A stretch of DNA of 64,000 bases from contig OX419761.1 in the NCBI GenBank assembly GCA_948567375.1, positions 498,501 through 562,500 on the forward strand. The letters run 5' to 3'. The notes beneath the pieces are model-generated. The model saw only the letters and a list, made by a program, of their open reading frames with translations. It made no database searches and was not told the origin of the DNA. Positions within the stretch are counted from its first letter, which is position 1, and each line of letters begins with the position of its first letter. The position numbers and the translations under genes were made by a program. Shown piece after piece: positions 20,490 to 34,000 of the stretch. This stretch comes from Lunularia cruciata (Eukaryota > Streptophyta > Marchantiopsida > Lunulariales > Lunulariaceae).

Positions 20490-20534
20490 ACCAATGATAT
20501 ATATATCGCTGGACCAGCAATATATATCATTGGT
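20490..20534. repeat. Long near-perfect palindrome
   Basis: Arms of about 20 bp (ACCAATGATATATAT and its complement, then CGCTGG / CCAGC) are separated by 1-3 nt. It lies in otherwise featureless AT-rich DNA (20200-21333) between the gypsy nest and the 3' end of the Nudix gene. It may be a small foldback element or a transcription-end hairpin. Confidence 0.6.
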
Positions 20535-21333
20535 CCCACCAACTTGGAATTGTGACTAGCCTATAACTAAACTACAGTATGAGCGATTAGACTTGGAAAT
20601 AGGGTATGGATGAATGAGAGAACTAATGTTATGAGGCGCTCGTTCAACTAACTAAAAGAAGCAACTAGCTAGAGAGGACGTCTTGGTTAATAACTTGGGG
20701 AAAAGACTGATGAAAGCGGCCGTCTCAAGTCCTGATTAACCCGACACGTTGTTTGAGGTAGAAGTCAACTGATGCTTGTCAACGTAGTCTGCGTGTTTTG
20801 GTGGAAGGGTAACCTAGAAACCCTGTGAAGACGATACAAGCGCAACGTTAAAAAGCGCAGGATGGACATCTGGCTCTTCAAGACAGCCAGAGAATTCTGT
20901 TCGTATGTCTTGCCACGAACCGTGGTTACTTCAAATGTCCGTCGCTATGGTGTTATTTTGTGCAGCTAGTATGATGAGTGAACAGCGTAAATAGGCAGAT
21001 GTGCGAACACAAACGAGTAGTACCACCAGGCGACACTTGGAAGACGTGCCAGGCGAAGGCAAGGCAAACGACCATCCCACATTTGGACTGGAAACGTTTG
21101 TTCCAAACGCACTATATTCACGCCGATGTACGGCAGATTGTAAAAGTTGTATTTCGAAGACAGCGGATAAACGCATGTGTTATACTTTTTGAAGTAGAAA
21201 TCTTCTGCATTGATAGCAACTTTGCTGCTCTTGTTGAATAACACCCTTGGCCATCCATGCTCCAAGTAAATTTCGGTGTACACTAGGTTCTATACTAGGA
21301 GCTCAACATTCAGGAATGTCAGCTCTCCATCAG
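20535..21333. other. 3' flank of the Nudix gene, nothing recognised
   Basis: I see no domain, repeat family or structured RNA that I can name here. Several overlapping frames of 60-105 codons exist on both strands, but none has recognisable homology or codon pattern. The first few hundred bases downstream of the stop at 21334 (to about 21000) should hold the 3' UTR and poly(A) signals of the minus-strand gene. Confidence 0.4.
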
Positions 21334-22006
21334 TCACTGATGCGTCGTTTCCCTTGCCTCAGGAGAACTGTAGTAAAAGTATGAAGGGAGTCTTTCAAAG
21401 CCAGCATGCAAAGCCCTGGTGCCGAACCCATTGTATTTTCCTTCAGTACTGGCGATGCATATGTCCATCATCTTCCGCAACATACTCTTTCGAAAATAGG
21501 GTTGACTTGCAAACGTCTCGAGGTCCATCCACTGCAACACCAGTCAGATGGGATACCAGTATTTACACCAGAACTTAACACAAGACAGAAACATCGGGTG
21601 GGTTTTTACATTCTCTACTTTTATCCGGATGCCAATCTAGATTCTACTATATAATATCTGAACTGAGGGCCTAGAAAAGCGGCCTAGTCGTTTTATCTTC
21701 AATTCCACCATGGTCTAAAACCGCGACTAAAAATTGCATAGTTTCCACACAGCTTATGCAGTGCACCAGATCTTTTGTACCTTAAATTACCATAAATTCA
21801 TAGTTTATTCTACCAAGGCAGCAATACTCAAGAAAATAACATTTAATAGCATCGAATGTTACCTGGGCTGCCTCAATTTCCGAATCCTGTTTCACTATAT
21901 TTGATGAAAGAGGTCGAAGTACACACAAAAAGAAAAGATCGGACTTCTCAAACGACACTTGATGCCCTTGTCTGCTCAAACAAGACCAAATCAGAAATTT
22001 CAGTCT
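21334..22006 (-). CDS. Nudix hydrolase exons 6-7
   Basis: Exon 6 (22006-21863, 48 codons) follows TTAAAG, carries SRQGHQVSFEKSDLFFLCVL and ends EIEAAQ before GTAACATT. Exon 7 (21531-21334) follows TTGCAG and encodes WMDLETFASQPYF to the stop codon TGA at 21334-21336. The start of exon 6 (RLKFLIWSCL) is less like known relatives than the rest, so its acceptor is the least certain junction; the chosen one gives the right length and frame. Confidence 0.85.
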
Positions 22007-25000
22007 CTTTAAGTCACCACATATTCAAACTGCGGAGTCTTGATAGACAGCCAAGAACTAGTAGAGAAACTGTAAACCAATGTGTAATCGGAAGGCGTAA
22101 AGTACTCATGTAAAGAAATCGCAAAGTAAACGCAAATGAACAAATCGAGAACAACGTGTGATTGTAGACTAAGTCCGAAATGTAGAACCACGTATGAACC
22201 CTAAAAGAACTGGATATGAAGAAATGAGAGCAGAAGCCGTTCTTCGAACGGGGGATCCAGAACTCATTAAATGCATATGAAGTGCAGATAAAATGGCAAT
22301 AAAATGAAAGCAGAACTGACTGAAACATATAACCGAGATATGCTCATTTCGAGAAGAGTGATAAATCCTAAAGTAGATAAAGTGAACTTAACAAAAGGAA
22401 TGTAACCTGAAGGAAAGGCAAAATAGCAACATATTGAGAACAACATATAGAAAGAAATAGTAAGCAACGTGTATTCGGCAACAGTTATACAACATAAGTC
22501 GAGAAATATCATACATTGGGTTATTGAACACCTACAAGCAACGCTGTAACTCAGGGTAAGCTAAAGTCTGGGATCGGGCAGGAACCGTGAAATCGAAAGT
22601 CATGTATGAACCATGAAACAGCCAAACAGCGAACAAATAGGAATAGAGAGTGTATTGGTTGAGAACGGGAGGAGTGAGGCAATGCAGCCATGTAAACATG
22701 ATATTGGTAGATGACAGCAGAAGCCGTTCTGGGAACGGGTGATCCGGAACTCATTAAATGCACACGAAAGGTAACCAAGATGTGCTCAATACGAGAAGAG
22801 CGATGAATCTCTGAAATAGAATTCAGCGAATGTAACCTCCATTCGGAATTGACCACCTATAAGCAACGCGTGAACAAAGAAAATCAGCTAGAGTCTGGAG
22901 TCAGGCAAGTTTAGGGTTCAGTTTAGGGTTCACACTGGAGATCGAAAGTCAAGTATGAACCATGAAGCAGGTAAAGAGCTAGTGAAAAATAACAGGGAGG
23001 GAATTAGTTGAGGACGGGAGGAGTGGTGCAATGCGGGAGCGGAGTGGATGGTGTTTATTCTGAGACGGATCGAAGCGCAACAATGGAGCGTAGCGAAACG
23101 AGCGAAGGGAAAGAGGACTGGATATAGGTAGATGAGAGCAGACACCGTTCAAGGAACGGGTGATCCAGAACTCATTAAATGCATATGATCGGTAAGAGGA
23201 CTGGATAATGGTAGATCAGAGTAGAAGCCGTTCTAGGAACGGGTGATCCACAAATCATTAAATGCATATGATCGGTAACCGAAATATACTTCATGCATAA
23301 TGTGAGAATAGTGATCAATTCATAAAGTAAAATGCATCGAATGTAACCTGAAGCAAAGCAAAGGCATAATTGGAACAAACCGAGCACAACATATATCTAA
23401 AGGGCTAGTAAATGATCACAACTCATTAAATGCATATGATCGGGAACCGAAATATACTTTATGCACAATGCGAGAATAGTGATCAATCCATAAAGTAAAA
23501 TGCATGGAATGTAACATGAAGCAAAGGCATAATTGGAACAAATTGAGAACAACATATATCTAAAGGACTAGTAAACAACTTGAAATCGATAACAGCTATT
23601 CAAACGAATTCGAGAAGTATAAAACATTGTGTAATTGACCACCAGGGAGCAGTGCACGAATGAAGAAAATGAAACTGTATTCTGGAGTCGGGTAGGAACA
23701 GTGGAGACACTGGAGGTCGAAAGTCAGGTGTGAACCATGAAGCAGGCAAAGAGCGAGGGATAAATAACAGGGAATGAGCTGGGAAGGGAGGAGTGGAACA
23801 ATGGGGGAGTGTAGTGGGTGGTGCTTCTGCAGAGACATATCGAAGTGGAACAGTGCAACGAGAGCGAAGCAACAGAAGACACGGATATTTAGTATATTGC
23901 CACTAGCGCTATGAACGCTTGAGTTAAACAACTAAAGGAAGCAGAAGGTGGCCATAGTAAACCTTCACAAAAGCACATACGATTCCATCAGTGCCTCCCA
24001 CAGTGCCGAAGTAGCTGAGCAAGTGTCAATACTCCTTGTCCCGAGATTCTTCTCGAAAAATCATGAGTGCCAAAGGCACTTTCTTTCTCTGATATAGGTA
24101 GATGAGAGCAAAAGCCATTCTAGGAACTGGTGATCCGGGACTCATTAAGTGCAACCGGTAACCAAGATGTACTTTATGCACAATGCTAGAATAGTGATAA
24201 ATAAAGTAGAATGCATCGAATGTTACCTGAATCAAGGGCAACAAATCGAGTGCAACATATATCTAAAGGACTAATAAACAACTTAAAATCGATTACAGCT
24301 ATTCAAACGAATTCGAGAAATATAAAACATTTTGTAATTGACCACCAGTAAGCAGTGCATGAACGAAGAAACTGACACTGTACGCTGGAGTCCGGTAGGA
24401 ACACTGGAGGTACCAGGAGGTCGAAAGTCAGGAATGAACCACGAAGCAGGCAAAGAGCAAGGGAAGAATAATAGGGGGGAATTAGCTGGGAAGGGAGGCG
24501 TGGAACAATGCGGGAGCTTAATGGATGGTGCTTCTGCAGAGACATACCGAAGTGTAACAGTGTCACGATATAGTGGAATCTGATGTCTATATGCTTCGTT
24601 CTCTCATGCTGCTTTGTTGAAGTAACAAGGTCAATTCTGCTTTTGCTGTCACAGTACAGCTTCATTGTTTCTCCAGGAAACCCCGGTCAATTAACAATTA
24701 AGAAGAGCTTAAGCCACACTGCTTCAGTAGCTGCTTTTGACAGAGCCATGTATTCAGTTTCAGTGCTGGATATAGAGAAATGAAGACAAAAGCCGTTTGA
24801 TGAATGCGAGATCCAGAACTCACTGAATGCAAATGCGATGCAGGATATAGGTAAATGAGAGCAGAAGCCGTTCTCGGAACTGGTGATCCAGAACTCATTA
24901 TGTTAGTTTAGTTAATCTCTAGTTTAGAGACTTCTCTTGACTTTAAGGTTTTGTTAGAATCCTCTAGAAGCCCTGCCAAATGTCCTCTACTTAGGGTAAA

Positions 25001-28000
25001 GAGGGGCACGCCCCTAATTAGGGTTAAGCAAAACAACCCTCTAAGGTTTGCTAAAGTGTATATAAGAGTGTTTTCTACTCTTGTTTCAGTTAATTCTTCA
25101 ACAAGGGTGATTCCCAACACCTCTTCCTTGCATTTCGTGAAGTCCTGAGTTGCCTAACATCATCTCAAGATTATCTTTTGATATCTCAGTATTAGAGGCT
25201 ACTAGTGCTGCGTGAGAGAACCTACTTGATGCTTGTGAACTGTGATACAAAGAGAGAGGTCTAGTATTGCAGTAGTGATGTCTGATACATCAGAGATAAG
25301 AGGGAGTGATAGACCTTCCACTTCAAAGAGTAGAAAACTTGGTTCTTATCAGGTTATGGGCCCACAATCACCATTGGGGTTGATAAGAGAACTCAGAGAG
25401 ATAGAGAAACTGGGGAAGACTAACTACAAAGCTTGGGCTTTGGATGTGAGGACTATCTTAGACAGTTATGACTGTCTAGAGTTTGCATTAGAAGCTCATG
25501 ATATAGATGAGCTAGAGGCCAACAAGGAGGAGAGAGTCAAGCACTCTACTACTAGGAGGTTTCTGCTGAGGGCTATGGAAGAGCCAGCTAGAGACCTAGT
25601 AGATACTTATGTTTGGAGTTGGGAGATTTGGGAAAAGATCAGAAACTATTACACTGTTGAGAAGCAGGAGAGCTCCTATCGAGTCTGGTCTACAGTAAAG
25701 AACTTGAGATTGGAGGAAGGTGAAGATTTCATCTGTTATCTGTCAAAACTGCAGAAGCTTTTCAAGTGTATCAAGGAGGATGGGATTGTACTTACAGAGA
25801 AGTATGAGATCAATCATCTCTTAAATAGTCTTCCTTCAAGCTATGACTCTGTCCTAGTAGCTCTGCAAGTTTTACCTGTTGAAACTGTCACATGGGATTT
25901 TGTGATACACAAATTGCTGGTGTTTAGCAGACACAGGAAAGACAAAGGGCTGAAGTTATATGAGCAGGGAGATGCTGCTCTGTTCAGTGCTTCTTCTCAG
26001 TCAAGAAGAGTGCCAGATAGAAGAGTGAGCAAACCAGAGCAAACCAGAGTGAGTAACTCTGGTAAAGGAGTTAGTAGTGTTGATGACAGGACTTGTTATT
26101 TGTCATGAGAAAGGTCATATTGCACTCATATGTCCCAAGAGAGGACAAAGGAGAGAACGAGAGCTGAAGATGGTAGGCAAGAGACCTCACCAGTAAAGGG
26201 ACGAAAATCTGGGAGTTCAGCTTACAACTCAGAGGAGTGCCATGAGATAGTCAGCAATGAGGAGGGGTACTCAGCAGAAGAGCTGGATTGTGGAATGTTG
26301 GCAGAATCACAGTTGTCCTCAAACGGTTCTGGATGGTTCTTGGACTCAGGAGCCACCTCTCATATCTGTTATCAGAAGGAGCTGTTCTCAACTCTTCAAC
26401 CTCTGAAGATTCCCAAGAGTGTTCGTTGTGGACCTGGGATTCTGAATCCAATGTTAGGAACTGGCAAAGTTCCTATTGCCTTCATGGGATGTTCTGAAAA
26501 AGGCTATTTGGAAAATGTACTGTATGTTCCAGATTACACCAAGAACTTGATATCAGTACATGGAGCATGGTGTGGATGTTCTGTTTGAAAGCAACAGATA
26601 TCAATGTACTTTGAAGAAAGGAGAGCTGGTCCTTGGGTATGGTACTGCCAAAGGGAAGCTGTTCAAGTTGATGGAAGCTGATGGTTCTGATTCTGCATTG
26701 GTACCAGAAAACAGAAATGATATCCATCTCTGGCATTTGAGATTAGGGCACTTGTCAGTGCAAAACCTATTTGCTTTAGAGAAGGTAGTGGATGGGTTGA
26801 AACTAGATCCCAAAGGAAAACTCGAGTTCTGCATTGGGTGTGCAGAAGGTAAGGCACACAAGGCTCCTATTCCCAAGAAATCTTCATCTAGAGCTTCTGG
26901 TATTCTAGATGTCATACATTCTGATGTATGGGGATACATGACTGAGAAGTCATTGAGTGGAGCAGCCTACTATATTTCCTTTGTGGATGATTACAGTAGA
27001 AAGAGCTTTATCTATCTCATGAAAAGCAAGGATGAAGTGCTGCGAAAATTCCAGAAGTTTGTAGCCATGGCTGAGTTGCAGACTGGGAGGAAAGTCAAGC
27101 AATTGAGAACAGATGGAGGCAGAGAGTACAGGAATGAGGAATTCCTCTCTTTCCTGTCAGAAAAAGGAATCCTCCTTGACTGTACTGCAAGAGACAGTCC
27201 TGCACAGAATGGAGTTGCAGAAAGGTTGAATAGGACACTGGTGGACAAAGCATTGGCAATGCTCCAACATGCCAAGCTGGAGAGAAAGTTTTGCGGTGCT
27301 GCACTGCAAATTTTCTTAGAAATTAGCACTGCAAATTTTCTTAGAAATATCAGCGGTACCACAGCATTGCAAGGAAGAACTCCTGAAGAATGCTGGAGTG
27401 GTAAGACACCTAATCTTTCAGCTTTGAAAGTCTTTGGATGTCCTGCCTATGTTCATATCCCCAAGGAGCAGAGGAGGAAGGTCACAAAGAAGGCTGAGAG
27501 AATGCTTTTTGTAGGATATGAAGAGGGATTGAAAGGATATCTTCTGTACAATCCTAAGTCTGGACAGATCATCAGAAGTAGAGATGTACTCTTTGATGAA
27601 TTGAGGACTTGGAGTGAGAACAGTGATGAGCTGCAGAAGCAAGCTGATCAGTTTGATCAGCCTGATCAATCTATCTTCCCAAGCTGCAGAGTCAGTTTTT
27701 CAGATCAATCATCAGAAGAGCAATCTCTACCTGAAGCTGATGGTTCACCAAAGGAGAGTCTGAAGGTGTACAAAAGAAGGCCTAAACAGACAGTGGTTTC
27801 TGATTCTGATACTACAGAAGGTGACTCCCACAAGCAATCTGCAGATGCAGAATCTCTGAGTGAGACTCCAGAGATATCAAGAGACGGCATGAATCTTCTG
27901 GGCACAGAGCCAAGAAGATCACAGAGAGATAGAAAACCTATTGACAGACTTGGTCTTCTATCAGAAGAGATGTTAGATGAATCTTACATCTGTCATGAAG

Positions 28001-31000
28001 ATTGTGATCCAGACACTTTACAGCAAGCTATACTCAGACCAGATTCGAGTCAGTGGGAGTTGGCTATAGCAGAAGAGAAGAAGTCTCTTCAGACTAATGG
28101 TACATGGGTACTAGCTGATTTACCACCAGGTAGGAAAGCAATTGGCTGCAAATGGGTTTTCAAGGTCAAACGGGGAGCTGAGAATGAGATCCTGAAGTAC
28201 AAAGCAAGACTTGTTGCAAAGGGCTTCAATCAGAAAGCATCAATAGATTATTCAGAAACTTTTGCACCAGTTGCCAGGTATGGATCTATTCGCATGCTTC
28301 TAGCCCTTGCAGCAGAGAGAGATTGGGAAGTGGAGCAGTTAGATGTGAAAATAGCCTTTCTCAATGGAGATTTGAGAGAGACTATTTACATGGATGTTCC
28401 AGATGGATATACTGAAGGCAAAGGAAAAGTATGCTTGCTTAAGAAGGCTTTATATGGCCTTAAGCAAGCTCCTAGAGCCTGGTGTGAGAAACTGGACTCA
28501 TACTTGAGAGAGCAGGATTTCAAACGAGCAGATTCTGACATGAGTGTGTATACTAGAGATGATGTATATAGGTATACGAGAACAGATGCCGTTCTGGGAA
28601 CGGGTTATCCAGAACTCATGAGATGCAAATGATCGATAAGCAAGATGTACATAATTGACAATGCTAGAATAGTGAAAAATCCACAAGGTAGAATGCATCG
28701 AATGTAACTTGAAGCAAAGGCATAATGGAAACAAATTGAGAATAACATATGGCTAACAGACTAGTAGACCACCATGAAATTGAGAACTCTAGGCAAACAA
28801 CTGCGAGAAATAGGTAACGCTATGTAAAAGACTGTCATCAAGCAGTGCGTGAACGATACAAATAAAAAACGTGGGCTGGAGTCGGGTTGGAGTCGGGTAT
28901 ACTAGAGATGATGTATACATAGCTGTATATGTAGATGATCTGTTACTGTTGGGGAACAGTGAATCTATCAAAGGAGTGATAGATTTCTTGTGCTCTATTT
29001 TTGAGATGACTATCCTTGGTGCTGTAAAACTCGTTTTGGGAATCAAAGTGAGCAGAGACAGAGAAGCAGGATGGATCCGGATCAGCCAACCACAGTATGT
29101 GAGATCCATACTAGCTAAGTATCAGATGACAGAGGCAAATCCTGTCTCTACACCTCTTGATCTGGGGTGGAAGCACAGCAGAATCATAGATGGGGAGGTG
29201 AATCTCTGTGACAAAGTGTTGTATCAGAGTGCTCTTGGTTCTCTAATGTTTATCATGGTCTGTACAAGACCAGATGTATGTTATGCAGTGGGAGCACTAG
29301 CTAGATATACTAGCAACCCTGCACAAGTACATTGGAAAGGTATAAAGAGAGTATTTAGGTACTTAAAGGGTACTCAAGATGCATTCTTGGAGTACAAAAG
29401 GCAAGGTAACATACTTGCTCCTACTCTTGAAGCATATACAGATGCTAGTTGCGGAGATGACACAGATAACAGCAGATCAACTAGTGGATATGTAGTTATG
29501 CTTAGTGGTGGAGCAATCAGTTGGCGTAGTAAACAGCAAACATCTGTTGCACTGTCTACTACAGAGGCAGAATTTATGGCTGCCTCAAATGCTACTCAAG
29601 AAGTCATCTGGAACAGGAGACTTCTTAAGGAGCTGGGTTTTGAGCAGAAAAGTCCTACTACATTGTACAGTGACAATACAGGAAGTATAGCACTCAGCAA
29701 AAATCCTGTACATCACCCCAGGACTAAGCACATTGAGATTAGAAGAAGATTTGTAGAGGAGAAAGAAAAGGAGAATGTAGTGAAGTTAGTTTACTGTCCT
29801 ACACAGGAGATGACAGCAGATGTGTTTACAAAAGCATTACATAAAGATAAACACATAAAATGTGTAGTACAAATGGGAATAGTCCTAAATTCTCATTAAG
29901 TGGGAGTGTTAGTTTAGTTAATCTCTAGTTTAGAGACTTCTCTTGACTTTAAGGTTTTGTTAGAATCCTCTAGAAGCCCTGCCAAATGTCCTCTACTTAG
30001 GGTAAAGAGGGGCGCAACCCTAATTAGAGTTAAGCAAAGGCACCCCCTAGGGTTTGCTAAAGTGTATATGAGAGTGTTCTCTACTCCTGTTTCAGTTAGT
30101 TCTTCGACAAAGGTGATTCCCAACACCTTTTCCTTGCATTTCGTGAAGTCCTGAGTTGCCTAACATCATCTCAAGATTGTCTTTTGATATCTCAGTATTA
30201 GAGGCTACTAGTCCTGCGTGAGAGAACCCACTTGATGCTTGTGAGCTGTGATACAAAGAGAGAGGTCTAGTATTGCAGTAGTGATGTCTGATACATCAGA
30301 GATAAGAGGGAGTGATAGACCTTCCACTTCAAAGAGTAGGAAGCTTGGTTCTTATCACATTAAATGCATATCTGTAACCAAATGCATCAAATGCATATGA
30401 TCCTGCGATGCAGGATACGGAATATATACAAGGTAATGAACATCTGATTGAATTAAGACATGAGTAAATCTAACCTGGAAGCAATTTAATAGCAACACCT
30501 ATATCTGAGTTGCATGCCTCAAATAAACGGAAACAGAACGGAACACCGTAATATTTAGAGCAAAAACATTATAGACTATATCTGGTTGCAAGCAACGAAG
30601 AAGCGGAAACAGAACACCCACATAAGTAGAGAAATAAAATCAACAGGAAGAACTTAACGAGCTTAACGAAGAAGAACTTAACGAGCCAGACAGACAGGAG
30701 TCAAGAGTTAAGTAGAAGTCTGGAAATCCACATAAGTAGAGAAATAAAATCAACAGGAAGAACTTAACGAGCTTAACGAAGAAGAACTTAACGAGCCAGA
30801 CAGACAGGAGTCAAGAGTTAAGTAGAAGTCTGGAAATCGCAAGTCATGGAAGATCTGAGGGTCAGAAATTGTAAATCATGGAAGATGTATGAGTCAGAGG
30901 ACCACGAGTAAGACAGACAGGAGTAGAGAGTCAAGTAGAAGTCTGGAAAGTGCAAGTCGTGGAAGATGTATGAATCAGAGGACCAGGAGTAAGAAATCAC

Positions 31001-34000
31001 TTAAAGAACAAGGGAAGATGGGCAATGCATTGGAGGTCTGGATATAATATGTTAGTTTAGTTAATCTCTAGTTTGGTGACTTCTCTAGTTCCCTTTTAGG
31101 GCTTTGTTTGTTTCCTCTAGATTTCTACTAGATACATGATTAGGCTACATATATGATTATGCTAGATACATGATTAAGGTAAAGTGAGGGCGCAAATCAA
31201 CCTCTTGGGGCATGCTTGAATGTATAAATAAGTGCTCTCTACTCATGTTTAGGTAAGTTCTTTTACAAGGGTGATTCCCAGCACCAACCAATAACATTTC
31301 GTGAAGTCCTGAGTTGCTTTACATCACCTCCGGTGTGTTCTATGCTGTTTCTTAGTTAGGTGTTAGTACTGCGTGAGTGAACTCGTTTGTTGCCTTTGAA
31401 CTCTGATACATTGAGAGAGATCTAGTATTGCAGTGGTGATGTCTGATACATCAGAGATTAGAGGGACTGATAGACCTTCTACTTCAAAGAGCAGGAACAG
31501 AGGTTCTCATTATTATATATCACATCAAGCGCTATGGATGCTTGAGTCCTGAGATACTAAACAACTGAGGGAAGCAGAAGGTAACCATAGGAAACTTCCA
31601 CGAAAGCACAAGCAACTTCATCAGTGCCTCACTATGCTTTGGTGCTGGATATAGAAACAGAAATTTGCCTTTTGTTTGACTAACAGACAGCTGCATTACA
31701 GAAGATATCGTCTTGTAGATCGTCTTGTGTCTTGATCTCCTCCCCAATCTGAGTCGGAGTACTCATGCATGGGAGTACTAGATGCACTGTTAGTTAAGCC
31801 CTGTGATAGTGTACCCGAATGTACTTGAGTGAACTGGAAAATCCTTTTGACATCCTTCCAATGGTTCAGGCCAGGATTTGCCACAAACTTGGCAACTGAA
31901 CTGACAGCATAAGCCAGATCAGACCTGGTGTTGACCATAGCCACATCAAACTACCCACTACAGATTGGTAAGGTACTGTACTCATATACTCTCTCTGTAT
32001 CAGGTTTTGAACAGTCCTGAAGACTTAATCTCAATCCTGACTCTCCAGGATTGTAAACCGGTTTACAATCTTGCAAATGGAATCTGGTAAGGATCTCTCT
32101 TAAATATCTCTCTTGAGATAGACTGATCCTTCGTTGTTTTCTGTCTATTGTGACTTGCAACTGAAGACAATGACTAATCTCTCCCACATTAGTCATCTCA
32201 AAGCCATGTTTAAGAGACTCTTTGACAGAGAGGAGAAGAGATACTGACAAGAATTCAGTCATCTACATACAGAGGTAAGATGAAAAAATGAGAACCAGAG
32301 GGTAAGCTATAGAGATTAGAATCAGCTCCAGGGCGCTGAAATCCCAAACCTAGTAAAAATTGATCAAACTTGTGATACCACTGTCTGGCAGACTGTTTGA
32401 GACCATACAGAGCCTTGAAGAGCAGTAAAACCAATTGCCATTGTTTATTGGCTTGTTGCTGCTTGTACTGGTCAGGAGTCAACAAGCCAAGAGGAATGTG
32501 CATGTAGGTTTTCTCAATCAATGTGCCATTGAGAAAAAATCTTTTAGCTGAGTTAGCAAGGAGCACTCGAATTGTTGTCAATTTGACAACAGGAGAGTAA
32601 GTTTCTGTGTAGTCAATACTTGGAGCTCAAGAGAAACCTGCAACAAGTCTGCCTTGTACCTTTGAATCAGGTCTTGTGCATAGTATTTCTTTTTGAAAAT
32701 CCACTTACAGGTTACGGCCTTGCAACCTGCTGGTAACTCAGTGATGACCCATGTTTGATTCTTTTCCATGGACTGAAGCTCATCTTGAGTAACCTCAAGC
32801 CATTTATTGGAATCAGGTCACGCAATAACAGCTTCATAATTGTCAGGATGAGGTCAGATGCAGAATAATGCAAGCTTAGTGCATTAGCAGACTCCAATAG
32901 TGCATCATATTTTCGAATTTCAGTGCAAACTCTGGTGCCTTGACATACAGAAGGTGCTTTGACAGCATCTAGAGAAGGAAGAGGTTTTGGCCTCCGAGTG
33001 TAAACAAGGGTAGAGGATTCTGAGGACCTGTGTGGAGTACCAGAACTAGAAGGTAACCACTGTAATGAAGAAGATATTGGAGAAAGAATTGTTGGAGCTG
33101 TAAGATTGTGGATAGAAGGTTACTGAGACAGAGTAGAGTGGATGGAGGTAGAATGTGGGTAGACTGAGAACTAGAAGCAGGAGAGGAAATGCAAATTTTC
33201 GGATCACATATGAAATCCAATTGAACATCCTGAGTGTCAAAACACTGTTTACATTCATGACCATAGGTATGTTTTTGAAATTGAACATCTCTTGACAAAA
33301 TAATGGAGTTATCAGATATCTTCTGTAGTATGTAAGCTTTACTTTCCTGATCATAGCCAAGAAAATACACTTGGAAAACTTAGAATCGAGTTTAGATCTG
33401 GAAGAAGATGGAACATGTGCATAACCAATGCACCAAAAAATGCGAAATAAGGATATTGGTAGATGAGAGCAGAAGCCGTTCTAGGGATGGCTTCTGCTCA
33501 GAACCGCGAAGTAGGGATATAGACAAATGAGGACAGAAGCCATTCAGTGAACAGGGGATCCAGAACTCCCTGAGTGCAAATGCGATGCAACATATGTATA
33601 ATGTACCTGATAACGAACATGTGGTTGATTTAGAGCATAGTTACTTATAACCTGGAAACGAACTAATAGGCGAAGTAGGGGTAGAGTAGGGTTTAGGGTT
33701 TATAATCAAACCACAGTTAGAAGGGTGTAACTTTAGAGGGGATAGCTTTGGTAAGACTTTGATTTTGCAAAAAATTGGAGGTTTGTTTGCCTCTCCCCAG
33801 TAAGGCTTGGGGAGTCCAGACTCAAATAACATAGGGTGGACTGCTTCCTACAATGTTCTGTTCTTTCTCTCAGCAACACCATTTTGCTGTGTGAGTGTGT
33901 GGAGTGCTGAACTGGTGCATGATACCTTTTGCCTTTGCAGAAAAAATGAAAATCTGCAGATTTGTATGCACCACCATTTTCTAAGCGCAGCACCCGGAAC

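Larger units (their letters stand above)
24901..30357 (+). mobile_element. Ty1/copia element, full-length but broken, in Nudix intron 5
   Basis: LTRs of 451 bp lie at 24901-25351 and 29907-30357, starting TGTTAGTTTAG and ending TTCTTATCA, flanked by CATTA (24896-24900 and 30358-30362). It is inserted inside an R1 copy, whose sequence resumes at 30358. The two LTRs differ at a number of sites, so it is older than the copia at 55808-60890. The primer site GGTTATGGGCCCAC follows the 5' LTR at 25352. An R1 retroposon is inserted in its pol (28569-28896). Confidence 0.95.

Noticed and set aside
20966-21283. 105-codon minus-strand frame and overlapping plus-strand frames
   Set aside because: Three frames overlap here on both strands, none with a recognisable domain or repeats. 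Treated as chance frames in the 3' flank of the Nudix gene.
22911-22936. True telomere repeat array
   Set aside because: Only two separated TTTAGGG units; far too short for an interstitial telomere. Kept only as a weak hint.
23990-24080. Hammerhead ribozyme in R2 (CTGATGA on the minus strand; Penelope-like elements often carry one)
   Set aside because: CTGATGA is present in most R2 copies, but the following stem II and GAAA core are not; GAAG or unrelated bases stand there. CTCATGAG...GAAAC also lacks the invariant G. No convincing hammerhead core was found.
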